Positions 1 through 9,186 of a DNA stretch of 64,000 bases are shown here, piece by piece. This DNA is from an uncultured Flavobacteriaceae bacterium (lineage in GTDB: Bacteria > Bacteroidota > Bacteroidia > Flavobacteriales > Flavobacteriaceae), in NCBI GenBank assembly GCA_905182295.1, contig CAJJAZ010000005.1:62001-126000 (forward strand). The letters run 5' to 3'. Numbering within the stretch: position 1 is the first letter of the stretch; each line of letters begins with the position of its first letter. A program made the position numbers and the translations under genes. The notes beneath the pieces are model-generated. The model did not search any database. It was not told where the DNA came from and was given only the letters and a program-made list of their open reading frames with translations.

Positions 1-525
1 TCTTTCATGAATCGTGTTTATTGCTATGATTTACAATATAATAAATTAAAAACAGATTAGTTATACTAGTAACAATTGGGTTATATATAGATATCAGAAC
101 CAACCTCAAAAAAGAAAACCGTTTCTATTAAACCCACCCCTTTATTTAAATCAAGTGATGCACTGAAACTTTTTGAGTTTTTATTTGAATACGTTGTTTA
201 ACTAATTTTAGTTAGCAATATGTCCTAGAAAAAAGGTTTTAGTTTCTCTTGATAGGACAAAAACAACACTAGCGTAGTACTATATTGATACGAATAAACC
301 TTAAGTGTTTGATAATCAACATGTAATAACTTCTGTATTGGCAAGTAAAGTATCTTTAAGTTGATTTACTTTCATTAATAGTATCTTTATTTGTGGGTAT
401 TTGTCTTTTAATTGTAACTAAAAAACTATTTTCCCCAATATAATACATACCATACAATAAGCTTATGTTATTGAAATAGGTGTTATAATTTCAATTAAAT
501 TTAAAAAAAAACAATTTTTTACAAT
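1..525. other. AT-rich intergenic region, no gene seen
   Basis: No reading frame of useful length, tRNA or obvious repeat is visible on either strand. A short hairpin at 166-180 (AAACT/AGTTT) followed by a T-rich stretch could be a weak terminator for a gene to the left of the window, but the stem is only 5-6 base pairs. The last part must contain the promoter of the gene at 526, yet no perfect TANNTTTG box was found there. Confidence 0.6.
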
Positions 526-1458
526 ATGAAAGAAAATCCTTTAACTATGGAAATGCTATTGCACCAACTCGTAGGGCTTAACATTATCCAAGTTGCGGCA
601 ATTCCAATGATTTTACTTGTTTTGTTAGAGTGGGTCCTCACAATTGTCAAAAAAAAAGACTATTATGATGGATTAGACACACTATCAGCCACCTGCATAG
701 GCCTTGTCAATATCAGTATTTCTGCTGTATTAAAACTAGGGATTTATGGAATCATCCTATTTTTCTATAACCTAGTTCCATGGAGCATTCCAAGAGTCTG
801 GTGGGCATATATACTATGTATAGTTGCTATAGATTTTTGTCGTTACTGGTCGCATAGATTAACACATGTCAATCGTTTTTGGTGGGCAACCCATGTAACA
901 CATCACAATTCCGAAAAATACAACTGGTCTGTTTCCTTTAGGTTGGGTTGGACGCAACATATCAAAATTATCTTTTTTATCCCGGTAGTATTAATGGGGT
1001 TTGACCCTGTACTTTTTTTTATATGTCATCAAATAGAAGTGCTCTATCAATTTTGGATTCATACAGAATATATAAAAAAATTACCTGCACCCATCGAATA
1101 CATATTCGTGACACCCTCTCACCACAGAGTACATCATTCCATAAACAAGCAATATATCGATAAGAATTTTGGGTCTACTTTTATCATTTGGGACCGCTTA
1201 TTTGGTACCTTTCAATCGGAAGAAGAGAAAACCGTTTACGGCATTACAACACCTGTTAATTCCTATAATCCCATTACTTTAAATTTTCATGAATGGAAAG
1301 ATATCTGCTCAGATGTCTTAAAAAGCCGCTCTCTAAAAGAGGCACGTGCCATGATGTTCACAAGCCCATCCAAATTAGAAAAGATCAAAGCACAATTTAA
1401 TACCATACATTTAAAAGAACACGAACAATTAAATAAGTCCAATGCGGATACTTTATAG
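526..1458 (+). CDS. Sterol desaturase / fatty acid hydroxylase family protein
   Basis: Integral membrane di-iron oxygenase of the fatty acid hydroxylase superfamily (310 aa). The three histidine boxes expected for iron binding are present: HRLTH at residues 110-114, HVTHH at 123-127, and HHRVHH in the C-terminal half, followed by the family-typical NFGSTFIIWDRLFGTF segment. Hydrophobic helices lie around residues 17-40, 55-82, 92-106 and 146-168. Family members hydroxylate or desaturate sterols, fatty acids or alkylglycerols, and the substrate cannot be told from sequence. It stands alone on the plus strand after a long AT-rich gap, with a convergent gene downstream. The ATG at 526 is preceded by an A/T-rich leader without a clear Shine-Dalgarno. 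Confidence 0.9.
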   Translation: MKENPLTMEMLLHQLVGLNIIQVAAIPMILLVLLEWVLTIVKKKDYYDGLDTLSATCIGLVNISISAVLKLGIYGIILFFYNLVPWSIPRVWWAYILCIVAIDFCRYWSHRLTHVNRFWWATHVTHHNSEKYNWSVSFRLGWTQHIKIIFFIPVVLMGFDPVLFFICHQIEVLYQFWIHTEYIKKLPAPIEYIFVTPSHHRVHHSINKQYIDKNFGSTFIIWDRLFGTFQSEEEKTVYGITTPVNSYNPITLNFHEWKDICSDVLKSRSLKEARAMMFTSPSKLEKIKAQFNTIHLKEHEQLNKSNADTL

Positions 1459-1543
1459 ATTAATACACTTAAAAAATGTAAAAACAGAAGAAGAATGTAT
1501 TAACCACGGTCCGTTAAATAAAATATTTAAAAACTAAGAGGAA

Positions 1544-1900
1544 CTAAACCTTAAACTCCAAAAGCCATTCAAAAGAAACGTATTCCAAGCACTTTTCATG
1601 AGACGCTTCTAATACAACCATAGGGGCCTTTCCGGCTTGGTACGCTTGTTTCCACCTAGAAACGCATAAACACCATTGATCACCTGGTTTAAGTCCAGGG
1701 AACTGATACTCAGGTCTTGGAGTTTGTAGGTCATTACCCACTGATGTTGTGTAAGATAAAAATTCAGCAGTCATAATGGCGCAAACCGTATGGGTACCAA
1801 TGTCTCTAATATCTGTATTACAACAACCATCTCTGAAAGCGCCTGTCATTGGATTGGTGCTACAAGTGTCTAAAGGAGTTCCTAATACGTTATTGGCCAT
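1544..1900 (-). CDS. DUF2237 family protein
   Basis: Small cytoplasmic protein of about 118 residues that looks like the DUF2237 family (uncharacterised). It is rich in cysteine and glycine in the first half (LDTC, GFRDGCC-like GAFRDGCCN, HTVC) and contains the conserved GDQWCLCVSRW segment in the middle. The frame is open upstream to 1927, but the ATG at 1900 starts the family-like MANNVLGTPLD sequence, so I prefer the shorter protein. It follows the lipoprotein gene on the same strand by about 45 bases and is probably co-transcribed with it. No biochemical function is known to me. Confidence 0.8.
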   Translation of the reverse strand: MANNVLGTPLDTCSTNPMTGAFRDGCCNTDIRDIGTHTVCAIMTAEFLSYTTSVGNDLQTPRPEYQFPGLKPGDQWCLCVSRWKQAYQAGKAPMVVLEASHEKCLEYVSFEWLLEFKV

Positions 1901-1945
1901 GTTATTTTTTTTATAAAAATAAGACATATCAACCTATTATAATGA

Positions 1946-3193
1946 CTAATCTGCTATGTATCCGTGCTCCCCTTGGTCATTATCTTGAAATATAGTTCTC
2001 AGTACTTCCTTACTAGGTTTTGAAATGACTGGCGCAAAGTATTTGTTGTACAATGCATAGCCCAATGGATTGTTTTCTTGAAATCCTTGAGGTGTTTTTG
2101 AATTGTCATTCCATTCTGGAGATAAGGAGGCATTTTCCCAGAATTCACTAAAGTCCCACATAGCAAATGTGATTAAATACTGGTATTCCTTTAACATTAC
2201 AGCGGCGCCTTCAGGATCGTTAATGTCTCCATATCCAGGAGAAAAAATGTCATTATCATAAGCCTCTTTCATGGCTTTGAAAAGTTCATTATTTTCTAAA
2301 TAACCTTTTTCCTCCCACTCCATATCTAAGGCCAATTCTGAACCAGTTACACCACCTCTTACCCCAAAACGGTGTAAGGTGTGTAAAATGTGCTCTAAAA
2401 TTTCATTTATATCATTGTCTCCAGTAAGAGGGTTGTCTCCATGGCTGCTGTTTTTATACCACACCATGTCATCTAACTTTAATCCATCCGAAAAAGGCTC
2501 AAATTGAGGCCATTCTGCCAAACTATCTGGACCCATTAAAAAATTAGGAGAATAACTATCCCCTCCACCATAAGCAATTCTCTGTCCTGTTTGAACGCCT
2601 TCATGCCAGCCTGAAACACCAGCAAGGGTTTTTAACATATTTTCTTGATCCGCTTTATTTATTCCTTCCCCTTCTTTATCTAATAAAAGCTTATACACTT
2701 GAGCGGTTTTATAAATCCAAGCATCTGGCACAGCCTCTTGACCTCCTACAGCACCTGCTGCAATGAGTTTAACTCCATACACTTCTAGGTAATTTCCAAA
2801 AAAGAATTTAGAAGCATCCATCTCAATAATGTCACCACTGTTGTAGTAATTTGCTGTAACAATTACCTGAAACAATGCTTTTATGGTAGTGTTGCTGTTA
2901 ATTGTAAGGGTAATTGAGTTAGTGGTCTCCGAACTACCTTCCCATCCTGTAAATTCGTATCCTTCACTAGCAGTAGCTGTGACAGTTACTGTGCTGCCTG
3001 ACTCGTATTCACCAGCAGTGTTATTTACTGAGCCACCTTCTGCAGCAGTTACATTTAATGTGTACTTCACCACCGGCGTTGGTGTTTCAGGCTGGCTAAT
3101 AGGCGTTGGCTCGGGTACACTTACTGGATCTGTACCGTCTGAGCTACAAGAGATGAAAAGGAAAAAGGCTAGTAATGTTATTAAATGTTTCAT
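1946..3193 (-). CDS. Lipoprotein with InlB B-type repeat and unknown C-terminal domain
   Basis: Predicted lipoprotein of 415 aa. The N-terminus has a short hydrophobic signal ending in the lipobox FISC (Cys16), followed by a Pro/Thr/Glu-rich linker (about residues 20-42). Residues about 44-110 form one divergent InlB B-repeat/bacterial repeat module (YTLNVTAAEGG...VTVTATASEGYEFTGWEG...TIKALFQ). Residues about 115-415 form a domain I cannot name. It has many aromatic and acidic residues and an EHILHTLHRFG segment whose histidines could bind metal. Expected location is the outer membrane or cell surface. An intrinsic-terminator-like hairpin lies 17-42 bases upstream of the ATG on the same strand (separate entry). 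The DUF2237 gene follows. Confidence 0.75.
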   Translation of the reverse strand: MKHLITLLAFFLFISCSSDGTDPVSVPEPTPISQPETPTPVVKYTLNVTAAEGGSVNNTAGEYESGSTVTVTATASEGYEFTGWEGSSETTNSITLTINSNTTIKALFQVIVTANYYNSGDIIEMDASKFFFGNYLEVYGVKLIAAGAVGGQEAVPDAWIYKTAQVYKLLLDKEGEGINKADQENMLKTLAGVSGWHEGVQTGQRIAYGGGDSYSPNFLMGPDSLAEWPQFEPFSDGLKLDDMVWYKNSSHGDNPLTGDNDINEILEHILHTLHRFGVRGGVTGSELALDMEWEEKGYLENNELFKAMKEAYDNDIFSPGYGDINDPEGAAVMLKEYQYLITFAMWDFSEFWENASLSPEWNDNSKTPQGFQENNPLGYALYNKYFAPVISKPSKEVLRTIFQDNDQGEHGYIAD

Positions 3194-3209
3194 AAACTAT
3201 GAATAAATA

Positions 3210-3235
3210 TAAAAAACCCTCCATTACAGAGGGTT
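3210..3235 (-). terminator. Intrinsic terminator in the leader of the lipoprotein gene
   Basis: On the minus strand, AACCCTC and GAGGGTT arms (7 bp, 7-base loop) are followed directly by a run of six U and an AU tail. The hairpin ends only about 17 bases before the start codon of the lipoprotein gene at 3193. On the plus strand no T-run follows, so it works in one direction only. No minus-strand gene lies upstream within the window that would need a terminator here. Confidence 0.6.
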
Positions 3236-3461
3236 CGATTTGGAAGTAGAAAAGGTTTCGTTTAACTAAACTTTCAATAAAATTTTTCTAACATAATGTT
3301 ACATAAATGTAAGGTATTAAAAAATGTTTGAGTCGTTTTCCTTAATTTCTGAATGTTTTTATTGAATTTATGAATCTAATCTTCTAAGACTTTATATACT
3401 CAAATGAAAAATGTATATTTAAAAATATCTAATTCATTTTTTCCAAAATCAATACCTACAA

Positions 3462-4577
3462 ATGTTGTTTTCCTTATTATTAGTCTCCATTAGTCTTATT
3501 GGATTTTTGCTAGTAACCATTTTGTATTCTAACAGAAAAATAAATAACCATTATAATAAATATGCCCTTGCACTTATTTCAATAATTTCACTGAGAATTT
3601 TTTTAGTAGGACTAAATATATCTTTTAAAAATGAAATTTTAGAGGTCATTGTATTGTACAGTAGGCCTTTAGTTTTAATATCATTTCCTTTTTTATATGC
3701 CTATTTAAATAGCATTTTAAATGTATCTACACTAAAAAATGGATTTTTATATAAATTTTACTTACCCCCTATCATTCTTTTTGTTTTCATCATTTTAAAA
3801 AGCAAAGGATATGAAAGTTACGATTATCACGACGTAGTTTTTGGTACATATTTTTTAATTCCGATTGCTATGGTCTCCTACGGATTATGGTTCTTTATCC
3901 TCACACTGAAAAATTATTTTGCGTTTGTAAAAAACCAAAGGGGTGTTTTAAAATTTTCTAATGAAATTAGAGTCTTTAAAGTTTGGACGTCTATAATAAT
4001 TGGGGGGGTATTTTTTTCTCTGGTCATATTAATAATGATGTTTATCAGAGATTATAAATTAATGCCCGCAGCAAATGAATTCCTACTTCTTCTCAATGCG
4101 CTATTTTGGGCATACTGCTTTTTTAGAATGTTCAACGAACCCATGCTTTTATATGGCATTTCAGGGGTTAAAAAAACAAGTGAATTAAAATTAGACCTGT
4201 GGTTAAAGGCCCAAAAAAAAATCTCTACTGATAAAGATATTACATTAGGAAGAAATATCTATTCCAAAATATCGCTCTATAAAACCCTAATAGAAGCTTT
4301 TCTATCAGAAACTGATTCTTACAAAACTAATGAGTTTAACCTAACAATCATTTCGCAAAAGACCAATATTCCTACAAGTCATGTTTCATTTATGATCAGG
4401 ATGCATTCAAAATATACCATGAATGAACTAAAGAATTTTTTGAGAATTAAGGAAGCAGAAGAACTTTTAGCATTAAATGATTCAAATTTAATGTTAAAGG
4501 AAGTCAGTATAATGGTTGGGTATAAATCCTATACTAGTTTTTATGAAGCCTATAAAAAATTTGGCGCCAATGTTTAA
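3462..4577 (+). CDS. AraC-family regulator with N-terminal membrane domain
   Basis: Membrane-anchored helix-turn-helix protein (371 aa). About residues 1-225 contain six to seven hydrophobic helices. After a linker, residues about 270-371 form an AraC-type DNA-binding domain with first-helix text NLTIISQKTNIPTSHVS and second-helix text EVSIMVGYKSYTSFYEAYKKF. The protein stops at KKFGANV, a little short of the usual ...GxTPxxYR tail, so the last helix may be shortened. The gene is more AT-rich than its neighbours (17 G/C in the 60 bases 3481-3540). It runs into the acylase gene downstream with little or no gap and may be co-transcribed with it. Ligand and targets are unknown. Confidence 0.8.
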   Translation: MLFSLLLVSISLIGFLLVTILYSNRKINNHYNKYALALISIISLRIFLVGLNISFKNEILEVIVLYSRPLVLISFPFLYAYLNSILNVSTLKNGFLYKFYLPPIILFVFIILKSKGYESYDYHDVVFGTYFLIPIAMVSYGLWFFILTLKNYFAFVKNQRGVLKFSNEIRVFKVWTSIIIGGVFFSLVILIMMFIRDYKLMPAANEFLLLLNALFWAYCFFRMFNEPMLLYGISGVKKTSELKLDLWLKAQKKISTDKDITLGRNIYSKISLYKTLIEAFLSETDSYKTNEFNLTIISQKTNIPTSHVSFMIRMHSKYTMNELKNFLRIKEAEELLALNDSNLMLKEVSIMVGYKSYTSFYEAYKKFGANV

Positions 4578-4593
4578 AATAATACTATTTAGA

Positions 4594-6657
4594 ATGATCG
4601 TGAAAAATAACTTTGTCATTACAGCAAGCTTTCTGTTTCTCCTAAATACAGCTATTGCACAGGTAAACCCTAAAAACATAGACATTATCAGGGATTCATT
4701 TGGCGTGCCGCATATCTATGCAAAGACAGATGCTGGGACTGCTTATGGATTGGCTTGGGCCAATGCAGAAGACGACTTTGAAACCATGCAACTCGGCTAC
4801 TTAGCAGGAAATGCGCTATTGAGTAAGCATCTGGGATTAAAAGGGGCTTCTGCAGATTTTGTGACACAACTCATCAGAGGCGCTTCTTATGTGGAGGCCA
4901 ATTATGAAGCGCAGGTATCTAAAGATTTCAAAAAGGTATTGGAAGGGTTTTGTGACGGTCTCAATGCGTATGCAAAAGCACATCCAAAGGAAGTGTTGGT
5001 AAAATCAATCCTACCTTTTACGCCCAAAAAATTAATGACCTACACCTATTTACAATTATTTGTCATGTCAGACGCAGATAAATTAGTAGCTGCCATTGCA
5101 AGTAACAAAACCATAGATTTAAGACCAAAGGAGTCCGTAACGGGATCCAATACCTTTGCTTTTAATTCAAAGAAGACCCAAGACGGAAGTGTTTACTTGG
5201 CTATTAATCCGCATCAGCCCCTTGAGGGGCCAACAGGTTGGTACGAGGCCCATTTAAACTCTGAGGAAGGCACTAATATTGTAGGGGCTTTATTTCCTGG
5301 TGCTCCTGTTATTTTAATAGGTTCAAATGATTATTTAGGCTGGTCTCATACGGTAAACAAACCAGATAAAGCAGACATTTATGAACTAGAAATGGATCCT
5401 GACAAAAAAAATAACTACTTGGTAGATGGGGTCTCCTATCCGCTTGAAAAATTTAAAGCCAAAGTGTTTTTGAAATTTTTAGGTCTGCGTATTGGCGTAA
5501 AAAAGAAATTTTACCGCAGTATATTCGGGCCTACGCTTAAAAACAAAAGTGGGGTGTTTGCTGTAAGAACAGCTTCTCTCTTCGGTATGGGTGCTATAGA
5601 ACAATGGTGGCGCATGAATAAGGCACATAATTTTTCTGAATTTCACAAAGCCCTTGAACCCCAACATATTCCTGGATTTAACATCAGTTACGCAGACAGG
5701 TATGACACCATTTACTATGTGTCAAATGCTAAGTTGCCTATTAGAGCAAAGGGATATGACTGGCAGAAAATAGTGCCTGGAAACACCCTGAAAACACTTT
5801 GGAAAGATTTTTATACCCTAAAAGACATGCCGCAACAATTGCAACCAAGTTCAGGCTATGTATATAACACCAACCACTCCCCTTTCATTTCTGCTGGCCC
5901 AGAAAATCATTTAGATCCTGATGAGTTTAATGCAGATATGGGATTTGAGCGCTTTAATAACAATAGAAGTGCTCGTTTTCAAGAACTCATTAGTGGCTTT
6001 GACAAAGTGAGCTATGAAGATTTTTTAAGCCTTAAGTACGACAATCAATTACCTAGCAAACTGCAGTACACCTTTATGAATATAGATGCTTTGTTTGAAA
6101 TGGATCCGACTGCCTATCCTGAAGTAGAAAAGCTTTTAAGAACCATTCAAAATTGGGACAGAAAATCGAATCCAAATAGCAAAGGCGCTGGGGCTTATGC
6201 GGTATTTTATTATTTGGTCAGAAAGTATGTAAACAAACAACCCAATGCAACCTTTAGCCAAGCATCTTTGGTGCCAGTGCTTAAAGAAACATTGGCCTAT
6301 ATGAACACTCATTTTGGCAATGAAAATGTTGCCTTGGGAGATTTTGTCAAAGTGGTTAGAGGAGACCTAGAAATGCCAAGTTTTGGGTTGCCAGATGTAC
6401 TGACCGCCATGCATGGAGCACCCTATAAAGATGGAAGGCTAAAAGTAACCGCTGGAGAGTCTTACATTCAATTGGTTCGCTTCACCAGTAAAGGGGCTAG
6501 CATAAGGTCTATGGTGCCTTATGGAAGTTCCAACAGACCCAATTCCCCCCATTATGCAGATCAGTTGCCCTTGTATATGAAATTTCAAACCAAACCAATG
6601 CCATTAGACAGGGAACATTGGGAAAAAGAAGCGACTAGGATCTACCATCCTAAGTAA
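4594..6657 (+). CDS. Penicillin acylase family protein (possible AHL acylase)
   Basis: Secreted N-terminal nucleophile hydrolase of peptidase family S45. From the ATG at 4594 a signal peptide (FVITASFLFLLNTAIA, then Gln) is clear. ATGs at 4516 and 4570 would add sequence overlapping the regulator gene, and I judge them less likely. The alpha-subunit marker DSFGVPHIYAKT is near the N-terminus. The catalytic Ser of the beta subunit is Ser185 in GSNTFAF, where autoproteolysis would occur before the Ser. An asparagine-rich GYVYNTNHSP segment typical of the family lies further on. Members cleave amide bonds in beta-lactams, N-acyl-homoserine lactones or other acyl amides. Substrate is not predictable here. 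The upstream AraC-type gene may control it. Confidence 0.9.
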   Translation: MIVKNNFVITASFLFLLNTAIAQVNPKNIDIIRDSFGVPHIYAKTDAGTAYGLAWANAEDDFETMQLGYLAGNALLSKHLGLKGASADFVTQLIRGASYVEANYEAQVSKDFKKVLEGFCDGLNAYAKAHPKEVLVKSILPFTPKKLMTYTYLQLFVMSDADKLVAAIASNKTIDLRPKESVTGSNTFAFNSKKTQDGSVYLAINPHQPLEGPTGWYEAHLNSEEGTNIVGALFPGAPVILIGSNDYLGWSHTVNKPDKADIYELEMDPDKKNNYLVDGVSYPLEKFKAKVFLKFLGLRIGVKKKFYRSIFGPTLKNKSGVFAVRTASLFGMGAIEQWWRMNKAHNFSEFHKALEPQHIPGFNISYADRYDTIYYVSNAKLPIRAKGYDWQKIVPGNTLKTLWKDFYTLKDMPQQLQPSSGYVYNTNHSPFISAGPENHLDPDEFNADMGFERFNNNRSARFQELISGFDKVSYEDFLSLKYDNQLPSKLQYTFMNIDALFEMDPTAYPEVEKLLRTIQNWDRKSNPNSKGAGAYAVFYYLVRKYVNKQPNATFSQASLVPVLKETLAYMNTHFGNENVALGDFVKVVRGDLEMPSFGLPDVLTAMHGAPYKDGRLKVTAGESYIQLVRFTSKGASIRSMVPYGSSNRPNSPHYADQLPLYMKFQTKPMPLDREHWEKEATRIYHPK

Positions 6658-6763
6658 TAATAAGGGGGGGGGTTAAGTGTAACATCTGTTTAGTTTCTAC
6701 CGCCTATTTTTTGTAATTTCGCAAGAGTATTAGGTGGCTTTTAAGGTCACTAAAATTCAAAAA

Positions 6764-7792
6764 ATGAATATATTAGTTACAGGAGCAGCTGGATTTATTG
6801 GTTTTCATGTTTGCCAACAGTTATTGTTGGAAGGCCATACCGTGGTAGGTTTAGACAATATAAATGACTATTATGAAGTGGGTTTAAAATATGCGAGGCT
6901 AGAAGCTTTAGGTATTTTAAAAGGATCAGGTATAACTTATAACGAAGCAATACAGAGCAATAAATACCAGAAATTTAGTTTTATAAAGCTCCAAATAGAA
7001 GACCGAGAAAATCTTCCGAGTTTGTTTGCCAACCACTCTTTTGATGTGGTCTGTAATTTAGCTGCACAAGCGGGTGTGAGATACAGCATTGAAAACCCTG
7101 AAACGTATATAGACAGCAATATTGTAGGTTATTTAAATATCCTAGAAGCTTGCAGACACCATCAGGTGAAACATTTGGTCTATGCCAGTTCCTCTTCTGT
7201 ATATGGTTTAAATGAGGACATCCCTTTTAGTACAGATCAAAAGGTAGACAGACCTATTAGCCTCTATGCTGCTTCCAAGAAGAGCAATGAACTCATGGCG
7301 CATACCTACAGCCATTTATATGGCTTTTGCACCACAGGTCTCCGGTTTTTTACGGTGTACGGTCCATGGGGAAGACCAGATATGGCCTTGTTTTTATTTA
7401 CAAAAGCCATGGTAGAAGACCAACCTATAGAAGTGTTTAACCAGGGAAATATGTCCAGAGACTTTACTTATATAGCAGATATATGTAAAGGGGTTACCAC
7501 CATTATTAATGAAGACACTGCAGATAGAGAGAAATCAAAAGCCTATTACAAACTGTACAATATTGGCAACAGTAGTCCAGTGGCACTCACAGAATTTATT
7601 GAAGCCATAGAAGAAGTATTGGGCAAAACTGCGGTTAAAAACTTCAGACCTATGCAAGCCGGAGATGTGGCCAAAACATGGGCAGACGTCAGTGGTTTAG
7701 AAAAAGATTATAAATACCATCCAAGCACCCCTGTAAAAGAGGGTATTAAACAGTTTATAGATTGGTATAAAGAATATTATAAATTAGCATAA
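6764..7792 (+). CDS. NAD-dependent epimerase, UDP-glucuronate 4-epimerase type
   Basis: Extended short-chain dehydrogenase/reductase of 342 aa from the ATG at 6764. An upstream ATG at 6734 would put ten residues before the Rossmann strand, which is unlikely. The NAD motif GAAGFIG begins at residue 7, the DNINDYYEVGLKYARLEAL segment matches UDP-glucuronate 4-epimerases, and the catalytic YAASK motif follows an SSSSVYG strand. It would interconvert UDP-GlcA and UDP-GalA in the cytoplasm for capsule or LPS synthesis. The UDP-glucose dehydrogenase that makes UDP-GlcA is the next gene, which supports the call, although a -7 box between them suggests a second promoter. Confidence 0.88.
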   Translation: MNILVTGAAGFIGFHVCQQLLLEGHTVVGLDNINDYYEVGLKYARLEALGILKGSGITYNEAIQSNKYQKFSFIKLQIEDRENLPSLFANHSFDVVCNLAAQAGVRYSIENPETYIDSNIVGYLNILEACRHHQVKHLVYASSSSVYGLNEDIPFSTDQKVDRPISLYAASKKSNELMAHTYSHLYGFCTTGLRFFTVYGPWGRPDMALFLFTKAMVEDQPIEVFNQGNMSRDFTYIADICKGVTTIINEDTADREKSKAYYKLYNIGNSSPVALTEFIEAIEEVLGKTAVKNFRPMQAGDVAKTWADVSGLEKDYKYHPSTPVKEGIKQFIDWYKEYYKLA

Positions 7793-7814
7793 GGGCAGTA
7801 CTTTTTCAAAGTAT

Positions 7815-7822
7815 TACATTTG
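7815..7822 (+). promoter_or_regulatory. Candidate -7 promoter box for ugd
   Basis: TACATTTG matches the Bacteroidetes -7 consensus TANNTTTG and lies 23 bases before the ATG at 7846. A clear -33 TTG at the usual distance was not seen, so this rests on the -7 box and position alone. Confidence 0.45.
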
Positions 7823-7845
7823 TCCCAATAACACCCAAATATAAA

Positions 7846-9174
7846 ATGAACTTAACAGTTATAGGAACCGGATACGTTGGATTAGTTAGTGGAACTTGTT
7901 TTGCAGAAATGGGAAACAAAGTACAGTGTATAGACGTAGACCAACAAAAAATAGACCACTTAAAAAATGGGGTTATTCCTATTTATGAGCCTGGTTTAGA
8001 AGCTATGGTGAAGCGGAATGTAGACAATAACAGTTTGTTTTTTTCCACCGATTTGGCCACCCAACTGCCCACTACAGACGTAGCTTTCATTGCAGTGGGA
8101 ACACCCATGGGAGAAGACGGCGCAGCAGACTTGCAGTATGTTTTGCAGGTCGCTAAAAGCATTGGAACTCATATGGCAAAATCCCTTATTGTCGTAGATA
8201 AATCTACTGTTCCAGTGGGTACAGCAGACAAAGTGAGAAATGCCATTCAAGAAGCACTAGACCTTAGAGGTGAAAAAATTACTTTTTCAGTGGTGTCTAA
8301 TCCAGAGTTTTTAAAAGAAGGAGACGCCATTGCAGACTTTATGAAACCAGATCGCGTGGTGATTGGTGCAGAAGATCCAGAAGCATGCGAAGTCATGCGT
8401 AAGTTGTATAAGCCTTTTTTCAGAAGCAGTATGGACAGGCTAATCATCATGGATGTACGTTCTGCAGAAATGACCAAATATGTAGCCAATGCTATGCTAG
8501 CTACTAAAATATCTTTTATGAATGAGGTCGCTAATATTTGTGAATTGGTAGGTGCAGACGTGAATAAAGTGAGGATTGGGATTGGCTCTGACAGCAGAAT
8601 TGGTTACAGCTTTATTTATCCTGGAAGTGGTTATGGCGGTTCTTGTTTCCCTAAAGATGTAAAGGCACTCAGAAAAACAGCTTTAGAGCAAGGTTATGAC
8701 GCGAGATTGATTGGTGCAGTAGAAGCCGTGAATGAAACTCAAAAAATGGTAATCGCCAAAAAAGTAGTGGCCCGTTTTGGAGGAGATCTCAGCGGGAAAA
8801 CCTTTGCTGTGTGGGGCTTGGCTTTTAAGCCGGAAACAGACGACATGAGAGAGTCTCCAGCCATTTATATCATTAAAGATCTCGTTAAAAGAGGAGCGAA
8901 AATTCAGGCTTTTGATCCTAAAGCCATGGAAGAAGCACAACACTACTATTTAAAAGATACCCCAAACGTAACCTATGCAACCAATAAATATGAGGCATTA
9001 AATGGTGCAAATGCCATGATCTTACTCACTGAATGGAAGACCTTTAGAGCACCCGATTTTGACACTATAAAAACGTCACTTATAGCACCAATTGTTTTTG
9101 ATGGTAGGAACCAATATTCAGATATAGAGATGCAAAAAAGAGGTTTTGAATACTATCAGATTGGTAAAAAGTAA
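7846..9174 (+). CDS. ugd: UDP-glucose 6-dehydrogenase
   Basis: Oxidises UDP-glucose to UDP-glucuronate with two NAD+, supplying uronic acids for exopolysaccharide. The 442-aa length is normal. The N-terminal Rossmann motif is GTGYVG (residues 7-12), the catalytic cysteine is Cys267 in GYGGSCFPKD, and the C-terminal NAD/UDP-binding domain begins at the GKTFAVWGLAFKP strand with the following D-D-R-E-S-P stretch. It sits between an epimerase that can use its product and a second nucleotide-sugar dehydrogenase. Confidence 0.95.
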   Translation: MNLTVIGTGYVGLVSGTCFAEMGNKVQCIDVDQQKIDHLKNGVIPIYEPGLEAMVKRNVDNNSLFFSTDLATQLPTTDVAFIAVGTPMGEDGAADLQYVLQVAKSIGTHMAKSLIVVDKSTVPVGTADKVRNAIQEALDLRGEKITFSVVSNPEFLKEGDAIADFMKPDRVVIGAEDPEACEVMRKLYKPFFRSSMDRLIIMDVRSAEMTKYVANAMLATKISFMNEVANICELVGADVNKVRIGIGSDSRIGYSFIYPGSGYGGSCFPKDVKALRKTALEQGYDARLIGAVEAVNETQKMVIAKKVVARFGGDLSGKTFAVWGLAFKPETDDMRESPAIYIIKDLVKRGAKIQAFDPKAMEEAQHYYLKDTPNVTYATNKYEALNGANAMILLTEWKTFRAPDFDTIKTSLIAPIVFDGRNQYSDIEMQKRGFEYYQIGKK

Positions 9175-9186
9175 CTCCCATACTCC

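Noticed and set aside
2883-3206. A 107-aa plus-strand frame inside the lipoprotein gene
   Set aside because: It is antisense to the Thr/Val-rich repeat and has no recognisable protein features.
3462-4600. Frameshift at the end of the AraC-type gene
   Set aside because: Neither of the other two frames continues the expected HTH tail, so a short C-terminus is simpler than a frameshift.
4494-4685. Small minus-strand frame across the regulator/acylase junction
   Set aside because: It is antisense to two real genes and has no family features.
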